Assembly (NCBI GenBank): GCA_965276005.1
Contig: OZ254962.1
Span: forward strand, 868,001 to 932,000
DNA: 64,000 nucleotides
Source: G965232465 sp965276005
GTDB lineage: Bacteria; Pseudomonadota; Alphaproteobacteria; JAQWUY01
Direction of reading: 5' to 3'
The notes below the pieces were generated by a model, which was not told the origin of the DNA, ran no database searches, and worked only from the letters and a program-made list of their open reading frames with translations. Shown one piece after another: positions 1 to 7,226 of this stretch. Positions within the stretch are counted from its first letter, which is position 1; each line of letters begins with the position of its first letter. The translations under genes and the position numbers were made by a program.

Positions 1-597
1 CGCAGACGCATCCATCACCCGTAAATCATTGGACAGCACCTGTTTATAGGACACCGTATCATAGCGGGTGGCGTCGCTGTGGTGTTTGGGGTCTTTGTCG
101 TATACCCCGTCTACATTGGTACCCTTCAACAACGCATCACAGTCCATTTCCGATGCCCGTAATGCTGCCGCTGTGTCGGTGGTAAAATAAGGGTTGCCAA
201 TACCGGCGGCAAATATGACCACTCTGCCTTTTTGCATGTGGCGAATGGCACGGCGGCGGATATAAGGTTCACAGACATTTTGCATGGGAATTGCCGATAG
301 GACTCGGGTGTCGACCGCCAACGATTCCAGTGCCGACTGCATACCAAGTGCATTCATAACGGTAGCAAGCATACCCATAAAATCTGCCGAAGTGCGATCC
401 ATACCGTTTGCCGCCCCTGCGACCCCACGAAATATATTGCCACCGCCAATAACCAAGCAAATTTCCGTCCCCGAATCCTTAGCCGATTTTACCTCAGACG
501 CCACCCGGTCGAGCATGTGCGTATCGAGACCGTACTCCCGCTTGCCCATCAAAGCCTCACCAGAAATTTTTAACAACACCCGTTTTAATTTTGCCAT
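1..597 (-). CDS. pyrH: UMP kinase, 3' end beyond the window
   Basis: Uridylate kinase makes UDP from UMP and ATP in pyrimidine nucleotide synthesis in the cytoplasm. The frame is open from the ATG at 597 to the left edge, giving 199 of the roughly 240 residues usual for the family. Residues 10-16 read KISGEAL, residues 51-58 read GGGNIFRG, and a later segment reads NVDGVYDKDPK; all three belong to bacterial PyrH of the amino-acid-kinase fold. It is the last gene of an rpsB-tsf-pyrH group, but a hairpin at 651-682 separates it from tsf, so part of its expression may be attenuated or independent. Identity is secure; only the C-terminus is unseen. Confidence 0.95.
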   Translation of the reverse strand, partial: MAKLKRVLLKISGEALMGKREYGLDTHMLDRVASEVKSAKDSGTEICLVIGGGNIFRGVAGAANGMDRTSADFMGMLATVMNALGMQSALESLAVDTRVLSAIPMQNVCEPYIRRRAIRHMQKGRVVIFAAGIGNPYFTTDTAAALRASEMDCDALLKGTNVDGVYDKDPKHHSDATRYDTVSYKQVLSNDLRVMDASA

Positions 598-650
598 CTT
601 TTCTACCCGTGATTGAAATTTTATATACTGGAATATATGCGGTATTTTAT

Positions 651-682
651 AAAAAAAGCGTTGTACAAACAACGCTTTTTTT
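651..682 (-). terminator. Hairpin terminator between tsf and pyrH
   Basis: A perfect inverted repeat (AAAAAAAGCGTTGT, short loop, ACAACGCTTTTTTT) lies directly after the tsf stop codon. It has T-runs in both orientations, so it can act as an intrinsic terminator or attenuator on the minus strand between tsf and pyrH. Confidence 0.8.
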
Positions 683-689
683 ATTTGTT

Positions 690-1604
690 TTAGCCCCCGA
701 TTGTTTTTGCCACTTCTTCGGCAAAATTTTCTTGTTTTTTCTCGATACCTTCGCCAAGTACAAAACTGACAAAGCCAGTGATGGTAATGTCTGTACCTAG
801 TTGTTTGGCTTTTTCGGCGACAACTTGCGAGACCTTTTTGTCCGTGTCCATAACAAATGCTTGCTGTTGTAAGACAATTTCTTGTTTAAACTTCCGCATC
901 CGTCCTTCGATCATTTTTTCGACGATATTGGCGGGCTTGCCTTCTGCTAAGGCTTGTTCGGTTAAGAATGTGCGTTCCTTGTCGACAACCGCCGCATCCA
1001 CATCCGCATCGGTGTTAAACAGTGGTTTTGCCGCCGCTATGTGCATGGCAATATGTTTGCCTAGTGTGGACAGGGCGTCCGCATCCGCCGTCGATTCTAG
1101 CCCTACGATAACGCCCACTTTGCCCAAGCCGTCCGCTAGTGCAGTGTGGACATAAGATCCGATGACACCGTTTTTTACGCTCAGCGATGCAGCACGGCGA
1201 AAACTCTGGTTTTCACCGATGGTGGCGATGTTATCGGTTAAAGTATCGGCAACGGTTTTGCCATTTGCCATCGCCGCCTGTAACATATCCGCCTCAGCTG
1301 TAGTTACGGCAATGCGAGCCACCTCTGATACGAAGTTTTGAAATATATCGTTACGGGCGACAAAATCGGTTTCGGCATTGACTTCCACGACCGCCCCACT
1401 GGTGCCGTCAATTGCCACGCCGACAAGCCCTTCTGCCGCTACTCGTGCGGATTTTTTGGACGCCGCCGCCATACCTTTTTTGCGTAACTCATCGACCGCC
1501 GCATCAAAATCGCCGTTGGTTGCGGTCAATGCTTTTTTGCAATCCATCATACCCGCACCGGTTTGCTCCCGAAGTTTTTTTACTAATCCCGCTGTAATAG
1601 CCAT
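690..1604 (-). CDS. tsf: Elongation factor Ts
   Basis: EF-Ts is the nucleotide exchange factor that recycles EF-Tu-GDP during translation. The 304-residue product starts MAITAGLVKKLREQTGAGMM, with the N-terminal UBA-like domain and the conserved TGAGMMDCKKAL segment at about 15-26, followed by the core and dimerisation regions (VEVNAETDFVARN). I chose the ATG at 1604 because TTTGAGGAAT sits just upstream; a TTG five codons earlier is open but overlaps that ribosome binding site. It lies 71 bp after rpsB, as in most bacteria, and is followed by a strong hairpin. Confidence 0.96.
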   Translation of the reverse strand: MAITAGLVKKLREQTGAGMMDCKKALTATNGDFDAAVDELRKKGMAAASKKSARVAAEGLVGVAIDGTSGAVVEVNAETDFVARNDIFQNFVSEVARIAVTTAEADMLQAAMANGKTVADTLTDNIATIGENQSFRRAASLSVKNGVIGSYVHTALADGLGKVGVIVGLESTADADALSTLGKHIAMHIAAAKPLFNTDADVDAAVVDKERTFLTEQALAEGKPANIVEKMIEGRMRKFKQEIVLQQQAFVMDTDKKVSQVVAEKAKQLGTDITITGFVSFVLGEGIEKKQENFAEEVAKTIGG

Positions 1605-1675
1605 TGTAGTATTCCTCAAATAAATAAAGTGTTCTCAGATTGTAAAGGAAGGTTTTTCCCTTTACCCATTTAAAA

Positions 1676-2692
1676 TTATGCAGTTTGTTGTACAGGATTT
1701 TCCTCTGTAACAGGATTTTCCTCTGTAACAGGCACTTCCGCCGCCGGGGTGTCTGCTGTTACTGGTATTTCCTCTACCACTGGTATTTCTGCCGCCACCG
1801 GGGTTTCGTCTACCACTGGTATTTCTGCCGCCACCGGGGTTTCGTCTACCGCTGGCGGTTCTGCCGCCACTGGCGTTTCGTCTACCGCTGGCGGTTCTGC
1901 CGCCGCTGGCGTTTCGTCTACCGCTGGCGGTTCTGCCGCCGCAGGGGCTAGGGACTGTTCGGTAATGTCTTCAGACTCGCCTACATCTCCGCCCTTTGCC
2001 GCAATGGATTGCACCAATCCATCGAGTACCGTTGCCTTAAACAAATCCCCATACAGCTGCAACGCCCGAATCGCATCATCGTTGCCGGGAATGGGGAAAT
2101 CGATGTTATCTGGGTTCGAGTTCGAATCGACAATGGCAAATACGGGAATGCCTAGTACTTTTGCTTCGGCAACCGCCAATTCTTCTTTGTTGGTGTCAAA
2201 CACAACAACCGCCTCCGGTGCTTTGCCCATGTCCTTGATACCGCCTAGTGTGCGTTCCAATTTAAAGAGGTCTTTTTCCAAGCCCAATATTTCTTTTTTG
2301 GTCAAGCCTTCGAAGCCTTCTTCCCGTTCTTTTTCCAAGTCTTTCAAACGGCGAATCGAGTTACTTACGGTTTTCCAATTGGTCAGCATACCGCCAAGCC
2401 AACGGTGGTTGACAAAAAACTGCCCCGTTTCCTGAGCGGTTTCACGGACAATGTCTTGGGCTTGGCTTTTGGTGCCGACAAACAACACCCGCCCCCCATT
2501 CGATACAATGCCATTTAAGGATTGCAACGCCGCCGCCAACATAGGGTAAGTTTCGTCCAAGTTAATAATGTGAATGCCCGACCGTGCCCCATACAAAAAC
2601 GGTTTCATTTTCGGGTTCCAACGGCGGGTGGAATGTCCAAAGTGTACGCCCGCCTCCAACAGCTGACGCATAGTAAAGCTAGGTATCGCCAT
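1676..2692 (-). CDS. rpsB: 30S ribosomal protein S2 with long repetitive tail
   Basis: S2 is a small-subunit ribosomal protein. The first ~240 residues are canonical (MAIPSFTMRQLLEAGVHFGH at the N-terminus, then the NPKMKPF, NWKTVSNSI and FDTNKEELAVAEA regions). The product is 338 residues, about 90 longer than usual. The extra C-terminus is acidic and rich in P, A, E and V. It contains five tandem 12-residue units of the type P-A-A-A-E-P-P-A-V-D-E-T, then degenerate copies. The start is supported by AAGGAAAT upstream. C-terminal extensions of S2 occur in some alphaproteobacteria; the role of this repeat tail is unknown. Confidence 0.95.
   Translation of the reverse strand: MAIPSFTMRQLLEAGVHFGHSTRRWNPKMKPFLYGARSGIHIINLDETYPMLAAALQSLNGIVSNGGRVLFVGTKSQAQDIVRETAQETGQFFVNHRWLGGMLTNWKTVSNSIRRLKDLEKEREEGFEGLTKKEILGLEKDLFKLERTLGGIKDMGKAPEAVVVFDTNKEELAVAEAKVLGIPVFAIVDSNSNPDNIDFPIPGNDDAIRALQLYGDLFKATVLDGLVQSIAAKGGDVGESEDITEQSLAPAAAEPPAVDETPAAAEPPAVDETPVAAEPPAVDETPVAAEIPVVDETPVAAEIPVVEEIPVTADTPAAEVPVTEENPVTEENPVQQTA
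1762..1947. repeat. 36-bp tandem repeats in the rpsB tail
   Basis: About five copies of a 36-bp unit, each 12 codons, encode the P/A/E/V-rich C-terminal tail of S2. The unit length keeps the frame, so copy number can change without disrupting the gene. The copies toward the protein C-terminus differ most (EIPVVDET, EIPVVEEI). Confidence 0.85.
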
Positions 2693-2884
2693 AATAATTT
2701 CCTTATGTCATCGGTTAAACCTCAGTTCGTGCGTTGGACTTGTCCGTCGACAAGCACCGACCAATATGGCACAAACCTGTGTATTTCCGTATGCCTACTG
2801 CACACGGATACAGGCTATATACCAAACAACAACATAAAATACAAGACAAAATTCCCTAAAAATGTGCTTGTCCGTATAAAAAAA

Positions 2885-2912
2885 TTGCATTGTTGTATAT
2901 ATGTGTTATGAT
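2885..2912 (+). promoter_or_regulatory. Promoter of the M50 peptidase cassette
   Basis: TTGCAT (2885-2890), a 16-bp spacer and TATGAT (2907-2912) form a sigma-70-type promoter facing the M50 cassette. It would start RNA near 2919, about 40 nt before the first small ORF. An ATG inside the -10 box opens a 14-codon ORF but lies upstream of the predicted RNA start, so I do not call it. Confidence 0.6.
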
Positions 2913-2957
2913 ACAAGACGATTTCGGGTGCTGTGTGCACACACAAGGATAGAGAAA

Positions 2958-2981
2958 ATGCAACGATCGGAGAAATTATGA
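2958..2981 (+). CDS. Seven-residue leader ORF, coupled to the next ORF
   Basis: A tiny ORF encoding MQRSEKL starts 8 nt after AAGGA. Its TGA overlaps the ATG of the next small ORF (ATGA). With such spacing it would feed ribosomes into the following ORF. A product this small is probably a leader peptide, not a functional protein. Translation is inferred from the Shine-Dalgarno spacing and coupling only. Confidence 0.4.
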   Translation: MQRSEKL

Positions 2982-3028
2982 ATTTTATCGCCGTGCGATG
3001 GAACACTTTTTTAACGGCTGGATTATAA
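2978..3028 (+). CDS. 16-residue ORF abutting the M50 peptidase gene
   Basis: ATG at 2978 has CGGAG seven bases upstream and reads MNFIAVRWNTFLTAGL. Its TAA is followed immediately by the ATG of the M50 protein at 3029, so translation is likely coupled. The downstream protein belongs to a membrane-peptidase type often associated with short modified peptides, so this ORF could be a precursor peptide. It could equally be a translational leader. It has no cysteines and no Gly-Gly site. I recognise no family. Confidence 0.4.
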   Translation: MNFIAVRWNTFLTAGL

Positions 3029-4138
3029 ATGTTTGAGTCTTTAAAGCAAACTATTAGCGGCTATAAATTGGTATTTAATACGGAAGAATATTTTGTATTG
3101 TATCAAAACGAAACCGTGCAGGTTACAGAGGAATACTACCTTATTTTAAAATCGGTGCAAGAGGCACATTGCGAAAAAAAGTGTCTTGAAATACTGTGTC
3201 AAAAATATCCCGATTTGGACGCTGCAACATTTTATGAGGTGTCCGATGTGATTTTGGAAAAACTACGGACAGTATTTGCCGAGCGGCAGTCTTCGTACAC
3301 ATATTTAAACCTGCGTTTGGTAAAATTGGATAGGTTTTTGCCTTATATCAAGAAGTTAAATTTTTTATTTACACCTATATATTTTTTCACATGGTTTTTT
3401 ATTGTCATTGCCCTGTGTGTGGGTGCCATATTTGCCTATGAATATGTACCTAATGTGCAGCTGGTGGATACGGCGTATTATGTATTGGTCGCTTTGATTC
3501 TTATCTTTGTCCACGAGTTGGGGCATGTTATCGCCGCCAGCCGCATATCCGATAAAGTCGCCAGTATTTATTTTGGCATGTATTTATTTATGCCCATATT
3601 TTATACCGATGTAAGCCATGTGTGGTCGGGGCGGAAAATAGATCGCATCGTTGCCACTATGGCGGGATATGGATTACAGTTATTGCCAACCGCCATATTT
3701 TTGGTGTTATCCGCCATATATCACAATGAATTTTTATACAATGTCGGGGTGCTGTCTTTTGTAACCAGTATGTGGGGGCTGCTGTTTCCTTTTGGGCGAT
3801 CGGATGGGTACTGGTTGTTGGTGGATATTAGCGGACGCAAAAATTTAATGCGGGATTTTTATAAGCATATTGCCCTTGGACAGATCAAGTCCCTAGACAG
3901 GGTAACTTTGCTGTACGGGATTGTTAATTTTGCATTTTTGGGGTATATGTTGTTTAGGGCGTTGCGATATATCCTCAGCAATGACATTACCCTATTTACC
4001 AATATTCGTAACCTGACTTTGTCGTATAACGACATTGTATTAATAATCATATGTATATTTTTTGTACGCATACTGCATAGGATTCTAAAATGGGTTTTAG
4101 GTTTTGCTATGCGTTCTATGGTGAAACCAAAAGTATAA
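3029..4138 (+). CDS. PqqD-like/M50 zinc metallopeptidase, membrane protein
   Basis: A 369-residue membrane protein. Residues about 20-85 look like a PqqD-type winged-helix peptide-recognition region. Several membrane segments follow from about 112. The zinc motif HELGH lies at 162-166 inside a hydrophobic helix. Downstream are FMPIFYTDVSHVW (188-199) and GRSDGYWLLVD (256-266), where an Asp is the likely third zinc ligand. These features are typical of the M50 subfamily that includes YydH, which accompanies ribosomally made modified peptides. It is the third ORF of a coupled series after the 7- and 16-codon ORFs and is followed 13 bp later by an unknown helical protein. No radical-SAM enzyme or ABC exporter lies nearby. 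The substrate is unknown. Confidence 0.8.
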   Translation: MFESLKQTISGYKLVFNTEEYFVLYQNETVQVTEEYYLILKSVQEAHCEKKCLEILCQKYPDLDAATFYEVSDVILEKLRTVFAERQSSYTYLNLRLVKLDRFLPYIKKLNFLFTPIYFFTWFFIVIALCVGAIFAYEYVPNVQLVDTAYYVLVALILIFVHELGHVIAASRISDKVASIYFGMYLFMPIFYTDVSHVWSGRKIDRIVATMAGYGLQLLPTAIFLVLSAIYHNEFLYNVGVLSFVTSMWGLLFPFGRSDGYWLLVDISGRKNLMRDFYKHIALGQIKSLDRVTLLYGIVNFAFLGYMLFRALRYILSNDITLFTNIRNLTLSYNDIVLIIICIFFVRILHRILKWVLGFAMRSMVKPKV

Positions 4139-4151
4139 GGAAAATCGTTAT

Positions 4152-4985
4152 ATGCTATATAGAGACCAATTTATCCACGCACTCCCCAATGTTCGAGAGG
4201 CACGCAAAACCGAAGTTATCGACCACATGAAAGATATGCACACAAAGGCACTGTTATTTCGTTTGGTGGAGATATTGCGGCCTTTTTTGAAACCCGATTC
4301 GGCAACAGAAATAAAAAAACGGGCGGCGGGCACAAGCTGTATTTTACATCAATATCACAATTTTGATTGGGATTCAGATGATTTATATGACGCCAACTTG
4401 CAGGTTTTACGAACGCATTACCCCGATACGCATAAAATTTGGCAATATTATGCCGACCGCCCCTATTGGAGTATCCGTAAAATAGGTCTGTATTATGGTA
4501 AAATCGAGGACTTAGATGATTTTACAGCGTTCGAATCGGCGGGCGTAAAACACCGATCATACACTTTTGTGTTATACGAAATCTTAAAAGAGTGTATGGA
4601 GGACGCCTACAAAGACGCCGTATATCAAGGGTTATATGAACTTCTGGTTGGATTTTCATATTTTTATGATGTGATTCAGTATTGGCCTTGGCAACACAAT
4701 CAATTTCAGTTAGAGTTTGCCCGATTTTCCGAACTCAGAACGCTGGAAATAATGAAGCAAAATGGCTATGATGTCACCGAAGTCAAGTATTTACAATTGC
4801 AAAATTATGTTCTTGCGACTGGGGAATATGAGCTGTTTATTGAAAAAGCCCGAACGCATTATCAGAAATCGCTCGATACCTTTGATGCCACAAAATCTCG
4901 TGGCGGCAGAATCCGCATAATACAAGGGTTAGTTCGCCATTGTGATGCGTTGTTGTTGGAAGCAGAACAAATGTTTAACGCATAA
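4152..4985 (+). CDS. Unknown helical protein, partner of the M50 peptidase
   Basis: A 277-residue soluble-looking protein without signal peptide or membrane segment, preceded by AAGGAAAA and 13 bp after the M50 gene, so almost certainly cotranscribed. It is unusually rich in Tyr, Trp and Phe, with local motifs such as HQYHNFDWDSDDLYDAN (about 72-88) and SYFYDVIQYWPWQHN (about 169-183). The predicted character is all-helical. I do not recognise the family. The clustered His, Asp and Glu could suggest a helical metal oxidase fold of the heme-oxygenase-like type, but that is only a guess. Context suggests a role with the peptidase, such as modifying or binding its substrate. Confidence 0.7.
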   Translation: MLYRDQFIHALPNVREARKTEVIDHMKDMHTKALLFRLVEILRPFLKPDSATEIKKRAAGTSCILHQYHNFDWDSDDLYDANLQVLRTHYPDTHKIWQYYADRPYWSIRKIGLYYGKIEDLDDFTAFESAGVKHRSYTFVLYEILKECMEDAYKDAVYQGLYELLVGFSYFYDVIQYWPWQHNQFQLEFARFSELRTLEIMKQNGYDVTEVKYLQLQNYVLATGEYELFIEKARTHYQKSLDTFDATKSRGGRIRIIQGLVRHCDALLLEAEQMFNA

Positions 4986-5154
4986 GCCGTTTAATACACA
5001 AGCCCCCTGCCCCCCATACACACAAAGGATACGCACCCCTTTATGGACAAAACCCCCACCCAATGTGCTTATGCGTACACCAACCGGCACACACGCCACG
5101 AACGCACCTCCCGACAGACAAACCACACATGGGGAATGGGGATCTTGTGCAAAT

Positions 5155-5307
5155 CTATTTTGAGTTATGATAGTCGACAGAAACATATGTAAAGGCTATC
5201 AACCCCAGCATTGCAAAAACAAATTGCTTACGATGCTCTAAACCTACAATGTCTGCCTGCTCGATACGATTTTGCAACGCAGATTTTGATAGTGTTTTGT
5301 TTTTCAT
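5155..5307 (-). CDS. Small single-pass membrane protein, 50 residues
   Basis: The ATG at 5307 is preceded by AAGGAGATG, a near-ideal ribosome binding site, so I prefer it to an earlier in-frame ATG. The product begins MKNKTLSKSALQNRIEQ and has one hydrophobic segment at about 31-43 (VFAMLGLIAFTYV) with a short polar tail. No family is recognised. The 168 bp downstream (4986-5154) holds no gene I can support and is C-rich on the plus strand. Confidence 0.6.
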   Translation of the reverse strand: MKNKTLSKSALQNRIEQADIVGLEHRKQFVFAMLGLIAFTYVSVDYHNSK

Positions 5308-5471
5308 GATGACATCTCCTTGATAAAATTTAAAATCATACACACCATATCATAGTGTTTATACATAATGTATTAGTTTTTCATTTATTGCAAGACCTTT
5401 TTTTAATCTAAGTGCATATATTATTAAGGGGGCATCATATACTGCGGACATAGGACTTACACACAGGCACT

Positions 5472-5966
5472 CTACAGGCAATTTTTGTATCGACTGCTTA
5501 CACAGGCTAATGCCATGCGTTGGGCGGTCAGCTTATCGTCTTCGGACATGCGCGATTGTAGTTTGTATTTGCCTTGTACCGCTCTTTCGTATCCATTGGC
5601 AAAGGCGATATTAAACCACATATACGCTTTTTTGTAGTCTTTTTCTACACCATCGCCATCCGCATACAGCACCGCCAAATTGTTTTGTGCCTTAGCGTAT
5701 CCTTGAGTAGCGGATTTTGTATACCACACATAGGCTTCGCTATAGTCCTTTGCCACATTTTTATATAAGTACCCCAAATTATATTGGGCGGACGGATTAC
5801 CCGTGCGAGCGGATGTATGGTATTTTTCCGCTAGTGCTGCATAATCCCTAAACACTGCCGCATAGGCAATAGTCTGCCCCACATCCTGCTCGCCAAGCTG
5901 TGACGACTGCGACACGCACCCAGAGACGACAACCGATAACAATACAACAGATAATATTCGTAACAT
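5472..5966 (-). CDS. Sel1-repeat lipoprotein
   Basis: A 164-residue protein with a lipoprotein signal peptide ending in the lipobox VSGC, so Cys17 is the predicted lipidated residue. Sel1/TPR-like helical repeats follow (SAQYNLGYLYKNVAKDYSEAYVWY at about 59-82, then AQNNLAVLYADGDGVEKDY). A C-terminal piece carries two cysteines (CVSSRYKNC). Sel1 repeats usually mediate protein-protein contacts in envelope complexes. The start is supported by AGGAAAA. It resembles the larger Sel1 protein at 17630-18361, including the C-terminal cysteine pair (CVDSNYTKC), so the two may be paralogues. Confidence 0.85.
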   Translation of the reverse strand: MLRILSVVLLSVVVSGCVSQSSQLGEQDVGQTIAYAAVFRDYAALAEKYHTSARTGNPSAQYNLGYLYKNVAKDYSEAYVWYTKSATQGYAKAQNNLAVLYADGDGVEKDYKKAYMWFNIAFANGYERAVQGKYKLQSRMSEDDKLTAQRMALACVSSRYKNCL

Positions 5967-6066
5967 GTGATTTTCCTAAACTAAAAACAATCCCAGACAC
6001 CTACATCATACCCATATCACACAGTGTTGTCAATATGTTTATGTATCAAAACACAACCGCCGTATA

Positions 6067-6540
6067 TCAGTGTGCATATTTTTCAATAACAGTATCTATG
6101 ACACTATCGTTGATAAGATGCCTTTTGTCGTTAGACGGGACAAGGGACACAACGATAGATATAAGGTTGTGTATAACAGTGGTTATAAAAAACATAGTCA
6201 GCGATGTGGTAATCATATTTAACCTAGCAGCGTACACAAAATACCCATAGTTTTCATCATGTTCCACATCGAAGTGTTTTTTGCCGCTGTGTTTTGGTTT
6301 GCTCATTTTGCAAACAACCCTTAATAACATCCACAAAGACCCCAACATAAAAACGAACTGTTTTTTGGGACTAAGGCTGTAATTTGCAATACCCTGAATA
6401 AAATCGGCTTCTTTTTCACTTTTGATGGTCAATTTAGAAATAGCATCCGTAAGCTTCACCAAAGCGGATTTGCGATGAAACGACACAAAAATCTCAACAA
6501 GAAGTATAAACAACAAAATAAAATCCAAGACTCCATACAT
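6067..6540 (-). CDS. Hypothetical membrane protein, 157 residues
   Basis: Three hydrophobic segments are visible: the N-terminus (LDFILLFILLVEIFVSF), the middle (FVFMLGSLWMLLRVV) and near the C-terminus (LTMFFITTVIHNLISIVVSL). Between the second and third is a basic stretch followed by an acidic one. The ribosome binding site is AAGGAAA. The ATG overlaps the TAA of the upstream 67-residue gene (TAATG), indicating translational coupling. I do not recognise the family. Confidence 0.65.
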   Translation of the reverse strand: MYGVLDFILLFILLVEIFVSFHRKSALVKLTDAISKLTIKSEKEADFIQGIANYSLSPKKQFVFMLGSLWMLLRVVCKMSKPKHSGKKHFDVEHDENYGYFVYAARLNMITTSLTMFFITTVIHNLISIVVSLVPSNDKRHLINDSVIDTVIEKYAH

Positions 6541-6743
6541 TATCTTTTTCCTTTCTTATTTTCCGTTTTCACACCAAACTTGCGGACAGCAGAATCGTAC
6601 CTCACATCGATGACCTTTGACCTCGAACCGCATACCACGCACACTATACACAACAAAATCACCCAAAATATATTTTCAACAAAAATCGATCTTATAACAT
6701 CATGTAACAAAAGCACCCAATCCGCCGTTATACACTCAGCCAT
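6540..6743 (-). CDS. Small membrane protein, 67 residues
   Basis: Starts MAECITADWVLLLHD, with one strong membrane segment (FWVILLCIVCVVCG, about 27-40) followed by a basic cytoplasmic-type tail ending KTENKKGKR. A GTG one codon earlier is also open. It is the first gene of a two-gene unit with the 157-residue membrane protein (1-nt stop/start overlap), and a strong promoter lies 36 bp upstream. Function unknown; the form would fit an envelope accessory protein or a small toxin-like membrane protein, neither supported further. Confidence 0.6.
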   Translation of the reverse strand: MAECITADWVLLLHDVIRSIFVENIFWVILLCIVCVVCGSRSKVIDVRYDSAVRKFGVKTENKKGKR

Positions 6744-6778
6744 CACACTCTTCCCATTTTCATATTTTGAATAATTGC

Positions 6779-6808
6779 ATTATATACCATCGCCTATTTG
6801 ATTGTCAA
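6779..6808 (-). promoter_or_regulatory. Promoter of the small membrane protein pair
   Basis: On the minus strand TTGACA (6803-6808), an 18-bp spacer and a perfect TATAAT (6779-6784) precede the gene starting at 6743. The predicted RNA start is near 6772, giving a leader of about 29 nt. Confidence 0.75.
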
Positions 6809-6859
6809 CCTATTTTTTATTTACCCACTGTACGCAGCGGTGGTTTGGCAATCAAAAAA

Positions 6860-7225
6860 TCAATAATACGGTTTTTCCACCGCATCGATTTTGGCTTGGG
6901 CGATGGTTTTTTCTGTGTCTGTTGTAGCGGATTCCCATTCGGATTTTGCGGTATTTACATCGATTTCTGATACCCATACGCCCTGTTCGGCAAGCACCGT
7001 TATTTTTTGTGGCTGTACTTCGGCAAAGCCACCGGCGATAAACAGTCTTTGCTGTTGCTTGTCGTTTTGCACGATAATAGTACCGGGGCGGAGCAGGGCA
7101 ATAACGGGGCTGTGTCCCGCCAGCACCCCCATATCGCCATCAGCGGACGGTATCAGCACCATATCCGCATCGGCGGCGTACAGCTGTGCAGATGGGGTTG
7201 CTATGTGGAATGCAATTTTTGCCAT
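6860..7225 (-). CDS. atpC: F1 ATP synthase subunit epsilon
   Basis: Epsilon is part of the central rotor stalk and regulates ATP hydrolysis. The 121-residue product has the N-terminal beta-sandwich (MAKIAFHIATPSAQLYAADA, GDMGVLAGHSPVIALLRPG at about 30-48) and a shortened C-terminal helical part. It is the last gene of atpHAGDC. The start lies one base after the atpD stop, so the two are translationally coupled. Confidence 0.95.
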   Translation of the reverse strand: MAKIAFHIATPSAQLYAADADMVLIPSADGDMGVLAGHSPVIALLRPGTIIVQNDKQQQRLFIAGGFAEVQPQKITVLAEQGVWVSEIDVNTAKSEWESATTDTEKTIAQAKIDAVEKPYY

Positions 7226-7226
7226 G

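Noticed and set aside
1605..1619. TTG start extending EF-Ts by five residues
   Set aside because: The extension covers the GAGGAAT ribosome binding site, and the family begins at MAITAGLV.
2906..2953. 14-codon ORF starting in the M50 promoter
   Set aside because: Its ATG lies inside the -10 box, upstream of the predicted RNA start, and has no ribosome binding site.
4929..5186. Open frames on both strands after the unknown helical protein
   Set aside because: C-rich low-complexity DNA, no ribosome binding sites, implausible composition.
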